Below are positions 39,667 to 49,900 of a stretch of DNA of 64,000 nucleotides, piece after piece. The DNA is taken from NCBI GenBank assembly GCA_018524345.1, contig JADQAZ010000004.1, positions 213,182 through 277,181 of the forward strand, in the 5' to 3' direction. How positions within the stretch are numbered: position 1 is the first letter of the stretch; each line of letters starts with the position of its first letter. The notes beneath the pieces are model-generated. The model searched no databases. It was not told the origin of the DNA and worked only from the letters and a program-made list of their open reading frames with translations. A program made the position numbers and the translations under genes. This stretch comes from Harenicola maris (lineage in GTDB: Bacteria > Pseudomonadota > Alphaproteobacteria > Rhodobacterales > Rhodobacteraceae).

Positions 39667-40803
39667 TTAACCGGCGGGGGTCAGCCCGTCCATCGCGGCG
39701 GCAAGCTTTGCCACCGCGCCCTCTACATCAGTCAGCTTATCAAGGCCAAAGAGGCCAAGGCGGAAGGTGCGGAAATCATCCGGCTCGTCGCATTGCAGCG
39801 GCACACCCGCCGCGATCTGCATGCCTTGGGTCGAGAATTTCGAGCCGTTCTGAACCGCCGGATCATCGGTGTAGGACACCACAACCCCCGGCGCCTCGAA
39901 CCCCGGCGCGGCGACGCTGTTGATGCCGCGCTCGGCCAGCATGGCGCGCACCCTGCGGCCCAGCTCCAGCTGGTTTTCCTTGAGGAGGTCAAAGCCGATC
40001 TCCTGCGCCTCCAGCATCGCATTGCGGAAGCCCTTGAGCGCATCGGTCGGCATGGTCGCGTGATAGGCATGGCCGCCGTTTTCATAGGCCGCCATGATGC
40101 TGTGCCATTTGGCCAGATCACAGGCAAAGCTGGTGCTTTGGGTTGTGGCCAGACGGTCCAGCGCGGTTTGGTTCATCATCACCAATCCGGCAGAGGGCGA
40201 GGCGCTCCAGCCCTTCTGCGGGGCAGAGATCAGCACATCGATGCCCAGATCGCGCATATCCAGCCAGACCGTGCCAGAGGCGATGCAATCGAGCACGAAC
40301 ATCCCGCCATAGGCATGCACGGCGCCTGCCACGGCGCGGATATACTCCTCGCTCAGCATAATGCCGGAGGAGGTCTCCACATGGGGGGCAAAGACGATGT
40401 CGGGCTGCTCCGATCCGATGGCCTGCACGACCTCTTCGATGGCGGCGGGGGCGAAGGGGGCCTGATGGTGGTTGCCCGTGCGCCGCGCCTTCATCACGGT
40501 TGCGGCGGCGGGAATATCGCCTGCCTCGAAAATCTGGGTCCAGCGATAGGAGAACCAGCCGTTGCGCAGCACCATGGCCTTTTGCTTGGTGGCGAACTGG
40601 CGGGCGACGGCCTCCATCGCGTATGTGCCACCACCGGGGATAATCGCAACACCATCCGCCGCGTAAACGGATTTCAAAATGCCCGAGATGTCATTCATCA
40701 CCCGTTGGAAACTTGCGGACATATGGTTGAGGGAGCGGTCGGTGAAAACGACGGAAAACTCCGACAGGCCATCGGGGTCGACTGCTGATCCGTTGCGGGG
40801 CAT
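39667..40803 (-). CDS. Class V aminotransferase (serine-pyruvate/alanine-glyoxylate type)
   Basis: A 378-residue PLP enzyme of the serine-glyoxylate/alanine-glyoxylate group. Landmarks are IIPGGGTYAMEAVARQF, VFAPHVETSSGIMLSE, the PLP aspartate Asp172 (FVLDCIASG) and Schiff-base Lys197 (ISAPQKGWS). It is transcribed convergently toward pqiC with a six-base gap and stands alone. Likely role in this group: transamination between an amino acid and glyoxylate or another 2-oxo acid, useful in serine-cycle or photorespiration-like metabolism. Confidence 0.82.
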   Translation of the reverse strand: MPRNGSAVDPDGLSEFSVVFTDRSLNHMSASFQRVMNDISGILKSVYAADGVAIIPGGGTYAMEAVARQFATKQKAMVLRNGWFSYRWTQIFEAGDIPAAATVMKARRTGNHHQAPFAPAAIEEVVQAIGSEQPDIVFAPHVETSSGIMLSEEYIRAVAGAVHAYGGMFVLDCIASGTVWLDMRDLGIDVLISAPQKGWSASPSAGLVMMNQTALDRLATTQSTSFACDLAKWHSIMAAYENGGHAYHATMPTDALKGFRNAMLEAQEIGFDLLKENQLELGRRVRAMLAERGINSVAAPGFEAPGVVVSYTDDPAVQNGSKFSTQGMQIAAGVPLQCDEPDDFRTFRLGLFGLDKLTDVEGAVAKLAAAMDGLTPAG

Positions 40804-40916
40804 TGGGGGTTCCTCCTGTTTGAACCGGGCCTTTATACTTGTCCGCGCGCCGCGTGCTAGGCGTTTCGGGGGCGGGCGGGCTTGCAGGGGCGTGCAAAGG
40901 GCGGCGGGAAAACCGC

Positions 40917-41004
40917 TTGAAACTGCGCCGACAAGCCATTAATCACCGCCCATCTTCCCAGACGGCGTGCCTCGATTCGGCGCACGCCTCTTTTTTGTCT
41001 GGGA
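40917..41004 (+). promoter_or_regulatory. Promoter and nested hairpin leader of the nusG operon
   Basis: TTGAAA (40917-40922), 17 bases, then TAATCA (40940-40945) is a possible promoter with a good -35 and poor -10. Just downstream is a terminator-like stem GGCGTGC (40964-40970)/GCACGCC (40982-40988) followed by TCTTTTTT (40989-40996). An outer stem TCCCAGAC (40956-40963)/GTCTGGGA (40997-41004) closes around the whole terminator including its T-run. This is a plausible attenuator for nusG-rplKA. No secE or tRNA-Trp gene is present in this 278-base gap. Confidence 0.55.
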
Positions 41005-41081
41005 GAGGCACCATGCAAACGCACGGCGCGTAATGAAATTCTCCGGCCAGATGGCGCGGAACGACAGGGAACCAAGGCACA

Positions 41082-41615
41082 ATGGCAAAGCGGTGGTATT
41101 CGGTCAGCGTTCTTTCGAACTTCGAAAAGAAAATTGCTGAGCAGATTCGTACGGATGTCGTGACTGCCGGGCTGGAGGACGAGATCGAAGAAGTTCTCGT
41201 TCCGACCGAAGAGGTCATTGAAATGCGGCGCGGCAAGAAGGTGACGGCAGAGCGTCGCTTCATGCCCGGCTATGTTCTGGTGCGGATGGAAATGACGGAC
41301 CGGGCCTATCATCTGGTCAATTCGATCAACCGCGTCACCGGCTTTCTGGGCAGCCAGGGCAAGCCGATGCCGATGCGCGATGCAGAGGTCAACGCGATCC
41401 TCAACCGTGTTGAGGAAGGCGAGGCCGCCCCGCGCAGCCTGATCGTTTACGAAGTGGGCGAGCAGGTCAACGTCACCGAGGGCCCCTTCGAGGGCTTTGC
41501 CGGTATGGTCGAGGAAGTCGACGACGAGAACCAGCGCCTCAAGGTGACGGTATCCATCTTTGGCCGGGCCACCCCGGTCGAGCTCGAATTCACACAGGTG
41601 ATGAAAGAAGCCTGA
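41082..41615 (+). CDS. nusG: Transcription termination/antitermination protein NusG
   Basis: A 177-residue NusG that binds RNA polymerase and couples it to Rho and the leading ribosome. The NGN domain begins [20 protein letters not shown] and contains [13 protein letters not shown]; the KOW domain contains [22 protein letters not shown] near the C-terminus. In most bacteria secE lies immediately before nusG; here the upstream gene is an opposite-strand aminotransferase. rplK follows after 105 bases. Confidence 0.97.
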   Translation: MAKRWYSVSVLSNFEKKIAEQIRTDVVTAGLEDEIEEVLVPTEEVIEMRRGKKVTAERRFMPGYVLVRMEMTDRAYHLVNSINRVTGFLGSQGKPMPMRDAEVNAILNRVEEGEAAPRSLIVYEVGEQVNVTEGPFEGFAGMVEEVDDENQRLKVTVSIFGRATPVELEFTQVMKEA

Positions 41616-41720
41616 GTGATCTAAGCGTGGGAGGGTCGGTGCGCGCGCGCGCCGGGCCGGACCACGGCAACAAAAATCCCTGCGGTCGCGACCAAGGGGA
41701 GTTGATAAAGGAGAAGGCCA

Positions 41721-42146
41721 ATGGCCAAGAAACTTGCTGGCACGATGAAACTTCAAGTGCCTGCCGGACAAGCAAACCCCTCCCCGCCGGTTGGTCCGGC
41801 GCTGGGTCAGCGCGGCATTAACATCATGGAATTCTGTAAGGCGTTCAACGCCAAGACACAGGAAATGGAGCCAGGCGCACCCTGCCCAACCGTGATTTCC
41901 TACTACCAGGACAAATCCTTCTCGATGGACATCAAGACGCCACCCGCGTCTTATTACCTCAAGAAGGCCGCCAAGGTAAAATCCGGCGCCAACAACCCAA
42001 GCCGCGAAACCGTCGGCACGGTCACTGTTGCGCAGGTAAAAGAAATTGCCGAAGCAAAGATGAAAGATCTCAACGCCAACGACATCGAAGGCGCAATGCA
42101 GATCATCCTGGGCTCTGCCCGTTCTATGGGCATCGAGGTCAAGTAA
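41721..42146 (+). CDS. rplK: 50S ribosomal protein L11
   Basis: A 141-residue L11 of the ribosomal stalk base. Typical segments are [35 protein letters not shown] and [31 protein letters not shown] (41702-41705) precedes the ATG. The spacer from nusG has an alternating GC stretch (about 41640-41660) that could form the L1 target found in other bacteria, but this was not confirmed. rplA begins one base after its stop. Confidence 0.97.
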   Translation: MAKKLAGTMKLQVPAGQANPSPPVGPALGQRGINIMEFCKAFNAKTQEMEPGAPCPTVISYYQDKSFSMDIKTPPASYYLKKAAKVKSGANNPSRETVGTVTVAQVKEIAEAKMKDLNANDIEGAMQIILGSARSMGIEVK

Positions 42147-42147
42147 C

Positions 42148-42849
42148 ATGGCAAAGTATGGAAAACGCACAACTGCTGCCCGCGCTGAATTCGCTGGCAA
42201 AGTAGACGTCACCGTTGAAGAGGCCGTCAGCCTCGTGAAATCCAACGCCACTGCGAAATTCGACGAAACTGTTGAAATTTCCGTTAACCTCGGTGTTGAT
42301 CCACGTCACGCGGACCAGATGGTGCGCGGCAAGGTTGCCCTGCCGAACGGCACAGGCAAATCTGTTCGCGTTGCGGTTTTCGCACGTGGTGACAAGGCCG
42401 ATGAGGCCAAGGCAGCAGGCGCGGATATCGTCGGCGCAGAGGACCTGATGGAAATCGTTCAGGGCGGCAAGATCGACTTTGATCGTTGCATCGCGACACC
42501 TGACATGATGCCCATCGTTGGCCGTCTGGGTAAGGTTCTGGGTCCACGTAACCTGATGCCGAACCCCAAGGTTGGCACCGTAACCCCCGATGTTGCAGAG
42601 GCTGTTGCCGCTGCAAAGGGTGGTGAGGTCCAGTTCAAGGCGGAAAAAGGCGGCGTGGTTCACGCTGGCATCGGCAAAGCCTCTTTCGATGAGGGCAAGC
42701 TGGTTGAAAACCTGCGCGCTTTCGTTGACGCGGTTGCCAAGGCCAAGCCAACAGGCGCCAAAGGCTCCTACATGAAAAAGGTCTGCCTCAGCTCCACCAT
42801 GGGCCCTGGCGTGTCTATCGCTGTCGATAGCGCCAACTCCCAAGGCTAA
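42148..42849 (+). CDS. rplA: 50S ribosomal protein L1
   Basis: A 233-residue L1, the mobile L1-stalk protein, also a translational repressor of the rplKA message in bacteria. Landmarks are [25 protein letters not shown] and the conserved [19 protein letters not shown]. Starts one base after rplK. A rho-independent terminator follows at 42871. Confidence 0.97.
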   Translation: MAKYGKRTTAARAEFAGKVDVTVEEAVSLVKSNATAKFDETVEISVNLGVDPRHADQMVRGKVALPNGTGKSVRVAVFARGDKADEAKAAGADIVGAEDLMEIVQGGKIDFDRCIATPDMMPIVGRLGKVLGPRNLMPNPKVGTVTPDVAEAVAAAKGGEVQFKAEKGGVVHAGIGKASFDEGKLVENLRAFVDAVAKAKPTGAKGSYMKKVCLSSTMGPGVSIAVDSANSQG

Positions 42850-42870
42850 GCTTAGCTAAAATTTTAATGA

Positions 42871-42899
42871 AAAGAGCGGCCCATCGGGTCGCTCTTTTT
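42871..42899 (+). terminator. Rho-independent terminator after rplA
   Basis: AAAGAGCG (42871-42878) and CGCTCTTT (42890-42897) form an 8-bp stem around GCCCATCGGGT, itself able to pair, followed by a T-run. It ends the nusG-rplK-rplA unit. Confidence 0.85.
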
Positions 42900-42981
42900 G
42901 CTTTCAGGCTTGAAAACTTAAGGCCTGTTTAAATGGTCTCGCGGATAGTCCCTCTACATTTCGAGTAAAGGGAGTTCCTTC

Positions 42982-43488
42982 ATGCATATCAAATCACTGC
43001 TCGCCGCCTGCCTTTTGGCGGTGCTGCCGGGCCTGCCGGCATGGGCACAGGGGCTTGATGCGCCCACAGGCCGCGTGCTGCTTGAGGTCTCTGGCGAGAT
43101 CGCCGCCACCAATGATGCCGCGGGGGCCCTGTTCGATGAGGCCATGCTGCGCGCCCTTGACTGGCAGGAGGTCGAGACCCACACCTCCTTCACCACCGGC
43201 CTGCAAAAATTCGCCGGCCCCTCTTTGTCTGCTGTGCTTGGGGCTGTCGGCGCGGAGGGGGTGACCCTCAAGGCGACCGCGGTGAACGACTACTTCGTTG
43301 AAATCCCTGTCTCCCACGCGCAGGAACACAGCGTCATTCTGGCCATGGAAATGAACGGCGAGAAAATGCGCCTGCGCGACAAGGGGCCGATCTGGGTCGT
43401 CTATCCCCAGTCGGAGGAGGAAGTGCCCTTCAAGCGTTTCGACAATGAAATGATCTGGCAACTCAACCGCCTTCATATTCAGAACTAG
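42982..43488 (+). CDS. Periplasmic oxidoreductase molybdopterin-binding-domain-like protein
   Basis: A 168-residue exported protein with a signal peptide MHIKSLLAACLLAVLPGLPAWA. The mature part resembles a truncated sulfite-oxidase-type molybdopterin-binding domain: VLLEVSGEI, DWQEVETHTSFTTG, FAGPSLSAVLGAVGAEG, LKATAVNDYFVEIPV and the end RDKGPIWVVYP. It lacks a full cofactor domain and the usual catalytic cysteine; no Cys is seen at that position. The hybrid histidine kinase follows 10 bases downstream, so it is probably its periplasmic partner. The pair lies between rplA and rplJ. Confidence 0.65.
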   Translation: MHIKSLLAACLLAVLPGLPAWAQGLDAPTGRVLLEVSGEIAATNDAAGALFDEAMLRALDWQEVETHTSFTTGLQKFAGPSLSAVLGAVGAEGVTLKATAVNDYFVEIPVSHAQEHSVILAMEMNGEKMRLRDKGPIWVVYPQSEEEVPFKRFDNEMIWQLNRLHIQN

Positions 43489-43497
43489 GCGGCTTCA

Positions 43498-45369
43498 TTG
43501 GGCATAGGCATAAAAATTCCGCGCGGGATCCGTTCCCTGATCGCATTGGGCATTCTGGGCTTGCTCATTATCTTGTTGGCGACAATGCATGAAAGCGTTC
43601 TAAGGCAGGAGTCCGCCCTCGCGGAAAGCCTGTCCTCCATTTCATGGAAGGTCAGTGAAACCATTTTCGAAACGCAGCGCCTTGTGATTGCGCTGCTTGA
43701 ATTCGAGGAGGGGTTCGCCACCCGCGATGACGTCATCCTTGCGTCGGAAATCCTCTGGAGCCGTGTGGAGGTTCTGAGCGAAAGCGAATTGCAGAACCAT
43801 CCCACCCTGCAGGGCATTGCCGATCAGTTGAACGAATTGCTCCTCCGCTATGAGGGGCCGATCTACGATGCCCCGCGCCTTGATCACGCCATTACCGCCA
43901 GCATGGGCGAGGATCTGGTCGCCGCGGCCAAGGATATCCGCTCCCTTTGGATCAGCGAATTCCTGTTGCAAAGCCATATGGTCGAATCCAGCACCATGAA
44001 CCAGCTGACACAGCGCCGCCAAATGGTGGAGCTCTGGATGCTCGGCTGTATCATCGCGCTGGGTCTCTATATGGGGGCAGAACTGCTCGTCAGTCGCCGC
44101 GCCCATAAGCGCGAGAGGGAGCTGCGTCAGGCCGCCATGGCCGCCAATGAGGCCAAGACGGAGTTCCTTGCCAATGTCAGCCATGAGGTCCGCACCCCGC
44201 TGAACGGGGTGATCGGCATGGCGCAGGAACTGTCGGAAACCGAGATGACGCAGGACCAAAGGGCCTTGGTTGAGGTGATCCTCTCCTCCGGCAACCTCTT
44301 GTTAACCACGATCAACGACGTGCTTGACCTGTCCAAGGTCGAATCCGGCCGGATCGAGCTTGAGACCTGCGTCTTCGACCTGCCCACGACGCTGGAGCAG
44401 GCCCTCAAGGTGCATGAGGGCGCGGCGCGGGCCAAGGGGCTGGATCTTGCCCTCACTGTCGAGGTCAATGTGCCCAAATGGGTCGATGGAGATCCCTTGC
44501 GGCTGACGCAGGTGGTGAACAATCTGGTCTCCAACGCGATCAAATTCACCGAAAGCGGCCGCGTCCGCCTGCGGATCGAGGGGCGGCCCGATGCCTCCAA
44601 ACCCCGTACCAAATTCCGGCTGGAGGTGAGCGATACGGGGCAGGGGATCTCGCACCGCGCGCAGGAGAAAATCTTTCGGCCCTTCACGCAGGAGGACAAC
44701 AGCACCTCGCGCCGCCACGGCGGCACCGGCCTTGGCCTGACGATCTCGCGCCGGATTTGCCGCCTTATGGGCGGCGATCTAACCGTGTTCAGCAAACCGG
44801 GCAGCGGCAGCGTCTTCACCGCCAATTTCCAACTGGCCGCCCCCGATGCGGAGGCCATCGCCGAGGCCAAGGCCGCGGGCAGCGCGCCCATGATCCCGCC
44901 TAAGGCGGAGGTCAAAGAGCCCGCGGCAAAGCCGGCCACGCAATCCCCCGCCCAGCAAACCCCGGTCGGCAATGCGGCCCATGGCCCGCGCGTTCTGCTT
45001 GTCGATGACAGCGCCATCAACCGCATGGTCATCACCCGTTTCATCGGCGGCTCCTGCCGCCAACTGACCGAGGTGTCGAACGGGCGCGAGGCTGTGGAGG
45101 CCGCCCTGACGCAGGATTTCGACCTGATCCTGATGGACATCCAGATGCCCGAGATGGACGGGATGGAGGCCACCCGCCACATTCGCGCCTATGAGCAAAG
45201 CCTGCCCGACACGCCCCATGTGCCGATCTATGCGATCACGGCCAATGTCATGTCGCATCAGATCGAAAGCTATATCGAGAACGGCGTTGACGGGGTGGTG
45301 TCGAAACCGGTTAAAAAGAACGAGGTGCTCGGCCTGCTCCATTCCAGCGCGGGCGGCGCCGCGGCCTGA
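43498..45369 (+). CDS. Hybrid sensor histidine kinase/response regulator
   Basis: A 623-residue inner-membrane sensor. Helices at about residues 10-29 and 180-198 flank a periplasmic domain of 150 residues. A HisKA box FLANVSHEVRTPLNGVIG carries His229. The HATPase region has VVNNLVSNAIKFTESG and GTGLGLTISRRICRLMGGDL, and a C-terminal receiver has VLLVDDSAIN with Asp547 in LILMDIQMPEMDG. The linker between kinase and receiver is Ala/Pro-rich. TTG at 43498 is the probable start since no ATG precedes the first helix. It is likely to work with the periplasmic protein encoded just upstream. The downstream output regulator is not in the window. Confidence 0.8.
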   Translation: MGIGIKIPRGIRSLIALGILGLLIILLATMHESVLRQESALAESLSSISWKVSETIFETQRLVIALLEFEEGFATRDDVILASEILWSRVEVLSESELQNHPTLQGIADQLNELLLRYEGPIYDAPRLDHAITASMGEDLVAAAKDIRSLWISEFLLQSHMVESSTMNQLTQRRQMVELWMLGCIIALGLYMGAELLVSRRAHKRERELRQAAMAANEAKTEFLANVSHEVRTPLNGVIGMAQELSETEMTQDQRALVEVILSSGNLLLTTINDVLDLSKVESGRIELETCVFDLPTTLEQALKVHEGAARAKGLDLALTVEVNVPKWVDGDPLRLTQVVNNLVSNAIKFTESGRVRLRIEGRPDASKPRTKFRLEVSDTGQGISHRAQEKIFRPFTQEDNSTSRRHGGTGLGLTISRRICRLMGGDLTVFSKPGSGSVFTANFQLAAPDAEAIAEAKAAGSAPMIPPKAEVKEPAAKPATQSPAQQTPVGNAAHGPRVLLVDDSAINRMVITRFIGGSCRQLTEVSNGREAVEAALTQDFDLILMDIQMPEMDGMEATRHIRAYEQSLPDTPHVPIYAITANVMSHQIESYIENGVDGVVSKPVKKNEVLGLLHSSAGGAAA

Positions 45370-45689
45370 TCCGCCGCCGGGAAACCGGCGCGATTTGCCC
45401 TCATTTCGGGCAATCGGCACCAAAACGCGGAAACGCTCTTGGCAATCGGATCAAAACCCCCTAAAGACCCGGCTCTCAGGTCGTGCAGCGTCAGCTAAGC
45501 GACCTGTTGATTCGTCCGAGATGGTGGGTGGCCAAATGGTCATAATTCCTGCCGGAGATGGGAAATGAACAAACATTCCGGGGTTTTCCTCGGGCGTGAT
45601 TGGGAAGGACCCGTGCGGACCCGATGTCGGGCCACATGGCCCGGCGATACGAGCCGGAGGGTCACACCTCTGAAATTTGGAGTGAAACT
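45370..45689 (+). other. Gap of 320 bases: hairpins after the kinase and leader of rplJL
   Basis: Two adjacent hairpins follow the kinase stop: CGCCGG-GAAA-CCGGCG (45375-45390), and CGATT/GCCC with GGGC/AATCG (45391-45416). They probably end the upstream unit. Nearer rplJ, CGGGCC-ACAT-GGCCCG (45628-45643) lies in a structured G/C-rich stretch where the L10 leader would be expected. The binding motif itself was not verified. No gene is seen. Confidence 0.5.
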
Positions 45690-46202
45690 GTGGATAGAGC
45701 CCAGAAAGAGAAAGTGGTCGAGGAACTCGGCCAAATCTTTGAAAGCTCTGGCGTCGTGGTGGTGAGCCACTACGAAGGCCTGACAGTTGCCGAAATGCAG
45801 GACCTGCGCGCGCAAATGCGTGAAGCGGGCGGGTCCGTACGCGTTGCCAAAAACAGGCTCGCCAAGATCGCCCTTGATGGAAAGCCCTGCGCAAGCATTG
45901 CCGACTATCTGACGGGTATGACCGTTCTCGCCTATTCCGAAGACCCAGTGGCAGCTGCCAAAGTGGTTGAGGCATACGCCAAAGGGAATTCCAAACTGGA
46001 AATTCTCGGTGGTGCTATGGGTGAGACGGCATTGGACGTCGCCGGTGTGAAAGCCGTCGCTTCGATGCCAAGCCGTGATGAGCTTATTGCTTCCATCGTG
46101 GGTTGTATCGGCGCGCCAGCCAGCAACATCGCGGGGGCCATTGGCGCACCTGCTTCGAACATCGCAAGCATTCTTTCGACCATCGAAGAGAAAGCTGCAT
46201 AA
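45690..46202 (+). CDS. rplJ: 50S ribosomal protein L10
   Basis: A 170-residue L10 that anchors the L7/L12 dimers. [15 protein letters not shown]...[23 protein letters not shown] and [12 protein letters not shown] are typical. The start is GTG at 45690 with GGAG seven bases upstream; the long frame from 45600 is not L10-like. Near the C-terminus IGAPASNIA appears twice in tandem. rplL follows after 79 bases. Confidence 0.95.
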   Translation: MDRAQKEKVVEELGQIFESSGVVVVSHYEGLTVAEMQDLRAQMREAGGSVRVAKNRLAKIALDGKPCASIADYLTGMTVLAYSEDPVAAAKVVEAYAKGNSKLEILGGAMGETALDVAGVKAVASMPSRDELIASIVGCIGAPASNIAGAIGAPASNIASILSTIEEKAA

Positions 46203-46281
46203 AACGGCAAATGCCTAGGCCGACGTGGGGCAAAGCGCCCATGACGTTGGAACACAAACTGAAAAACGGAAAGCAAGTAAC

Positions 46282-46659
<378 letters not shown>

Positions 46660-46680
46660 TCGCGACTTTCGCGTAACGCA

Positions 46681-46776
46681 TTGGCTGGGCTCGGTAAATT
46701 CCGGGCCCAGCCGAACCTGTCTTGGAAAGGGCCACATGCGGCCCTATATGCCCTTCTCGATTGGGGCCCTTTCCAA
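46681..46776 (+). other. Two hairpins in the rplL-rpoB spacer
   Basis: First, GGCTGGGC (46683-46690) with GCCCAGCC (46705-46712), extended inward to a 12-bp stem with a six-base loop. Second, TTGGAAAGGGCC (46722-46733) with GGCCCTTTCCAA (46765-46776), a perfect 12-bp stem around 31 bases. This fits an attenuator plus an RNase III-type processing site, as known between rplL and rpoB of other bacteria. Confidence 0.65.
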
Positions 46777-46911
46777 GGCGGCGTTCATCGGTTCGGGCGC
46801 TTTCGGTGGGACGAAAGCTGGAATAGGACCGATGCCCCTTTTTCGTGAGCTAAGCTCTTGCCGGTTCCCCAACGGCAGGCGCGCGGCGGGTTACGAAAGG
46901 CAACAGACCAA

Positions 46912-49900
46912 ATGGCGCAATCCTACCTCGGCCAGAAACGACTCCGTAAATATTTCGGCAAAATCCGCGAAGTGCTGGACATGCCGAACCTCATTGAGGT
47001 TCAAAAATCTTCCTACGACCTGTTCTTGAAATCAGGCGACGCGATGATCCCCACCGATGGTGAGGGTATCATGGGCGTGTTCCAGTCGGTTTTCCCGATC
47101 AAGGATTTCAACGAAACCTCCATTTTGGAATTTGTCCGCTACGAGCTGGAAAAACCGAAATACGACGTTGAGGAATGCCAACAGCGCGACATGACCTATG
47201 CCGCCCCGCTGAAGGTGACGCTCCGTCTGATCGTGTTTGATATCGACGAGGACACAGGCGCGAAATCGGTCAAGGATATCAAGGAACAAGACGTGTTCAT
47301 GGGCGATATGCCCCTGATGACGCCAAACGGCACCTTCGTCGTAAACGGGACAGAGCGTGTTATCGTTTCCCAGATGCACCGCTCCCCCGGCGTGTTCTTT
47401 GACCACGACAAGGGCAAAACCCACGCATCCGGTAAACTTCTGTTTGCCTGCCGGATCATCCCTTACCGTGGCTCTTGGCTCGACTTTGAATTCGACGCCA
47501 AAGACATCGTCTTTGCCCGCATCGACCGTCGCCGCAAACTGCCTGTCACGACCCTGCTTTATGCACTGGGCCTTGACCAAGAGGGCATCTGCGACGCCTA
47601 TTACGACACGGTCCAGTTCAAGCTGAGCAAGAACAAGGGCTGGGTCACCCACTTCTTCCCCGATCGTGTGCGCGGCACCCGTCCGCTCTATGATCTGGTG
47701 GATGCGAAGTCCGGCGAAGTCATCGCCGAGGCTGGCAAAAAGGTAACGCCACGCGCGGTCAAGAAGCTGATCGACGAGGGTAATGTCACCGAACTGCTCC
47801 TGCCATTCGATCAGATCATTGGCCGTTTCTCTGCCAAGGACATCATCAACGAAGACACCGGCGCCATCTACGTGGAAGCCGGCGGCGAGTTGACATGGGA
47901 GCTGGACAAGGACGGCGAAGTCATCGGCGGCACGCTCAAAGAGCTGCTCGACGCGGGCATCACCGAGATCCCTGTTCTGGACATCGACAACATCAATGTC
48001 GGTCCCTACATCCGCAACACCATGGCCGCAGACAAGAACATGAGCCGCGACACCGCGCTTATGGACATCTACCGCGTCATGCGTCCGGGCGAGCCGCCCA
48101 CCGTTGAGGCCGCTTCGGCGCTCTTCGACACGCTGTTCTTCGATTCCGAGCGTTATGACCTTTCCGCGGTTGGCCGTGTGAAAATGAACATGCGCCTCGA
48201 TCTGGACGCAGAAGACACCCAGCGCACCCTGCGCAAGGAAGACATCATCGCCTGTATCAAGGCGCTGGTTGAGCTGCGCGACGGCAAGGGCGACATCGAC
48301 GACATCGACCACCTCGGCAACCGCCGTGTGCGCTCCGTTGGCGAGCTGATGGAAAACCAGTACCGCGTTGGCCTGCTGCGCATGGAGCGCGCGATCAAGG
48401 AACGTATGTCCTCTGTCGAGATCGACACAGTGATGCCGCAAGACCTGATCAACGCGAAACCTGCCGCTGCTGCGGTGCGTGAATTCTTCGGCTCTTCGCA
48501 GCTGTCGCAGTTCATGGACCAAACCAACCCGCTCTCCGAAGTGACGCACAAGCGTCGTCTTTCGGCGCTTGGCCCTGGCGGTCTGACACGCGAACGTGCG
48601 GGCTTTGAGGTGCGCGACGTTCACCCAACCCACTACGGCCGCATGTGCCCGATTGAAACGCCCGAAGGGCCGAACATCGGTCTGATCAACTCGCTGGCCA
48701 CCTTTGCCCGCGTGAACAAATACGGCTTTATCGAAACGCCTTACCGCCGCGTCGAGGACAGCAAAGTCACCGACGATGTGCAGTATATGTCCGCAACCGA
48801 GGAAATGCGTCACACCGTGGCGCAGGCCAACGCGAAGCTGGACGAAAACGGTAAGTTCGTGAATGACCTCGTCAGCACACGGAAATCCGGCGAATACACC
48901 CTGCAAAACCCCGATCAGGTTGACCTGATCGACGTTTCGCCAAAACAGTTGGTCTCCGTTGCGGCCTCTCTCATCCCGTTCCTCGAGAATGACGATGCGA
49001 ACCGCGCGCTTATGGGCTCCAACATGCAACGTCAGGCTGTGCCCCTGCTGCAGGCAGAGGCACCTCTGGTCGGCACCGGCATCGAAGAAGTCGTGGCGCG
49101 GGATTCCGGCGCGGCGATCATGGCGAAACGCGCCGGTATCATCGACCAGGTCGATGCCCAGCGTATCGTTGTGCGGGCCACCGAGGATCTGGAACTGGGC
49201 GATGCGGGCGTAGACATCTACCGCATGCGCAAATTCCAGCGCTCCAACCAGAACACCTGCATCAACCAGCGTCCGCTGGTGAAGGTGGGCGACAAGGTGA
49301 CCAAAGGCGAAGTGATCGCAGACGGCCCATCGACAGAGATCGGTGAACTGGCCCTCGGCAAGAACGTCGTCGTCGCCTTCATGCCCTGGAACGGCTACAA
49401 CTACGAGGACTCCATCCTCATCTCCGAGCGGATCGCCCGCGACGACGTCTTTACCTCGATCCACATCGAGGAATTCGAAGTCGCCGCCCGTGACACGAAG
49501 CTCGGCCCAGAGGAAATCACCCGCGACATCCCGAACGTCGGCGAAGAAGCCCTGCGTAATCTGGATGAGGCCGGTATCGTCTACATCGGTGCCGAGGTCG
49601 GCCCCGCAGACATCCTTGTCGGTAAGATCACGCCAAAGGGCGAAAGCCCGATGACACCAGAGGAAAAACTCCTCCGTGCCATCTTTGGCGAGAAAGCCTC
49701 CGATGTGCGTGACACATCCCTGCGTCTGCCCCCCGGTGACTTCGGCACCGTGGTCGAGGTCCGCGTCTTCAACCGCCACGGCGTTGAAAAAGACGAACGC
49801 GCCCTGCAGATCGAGCGCGAGGAAGTTGAACGTCTGGCCCGTGACCGTGACGACGAGCTTGTGATCCTTGATCGCAACATCTACGCCCGTCTGCGCGGCA

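Noticed and set aside
40804..41081. secE or tRNA-Trp expected before nusG
   Set aside because: All frames and strands in this gap were read; no SecE-like helix or tRNA cloverleaf is present.
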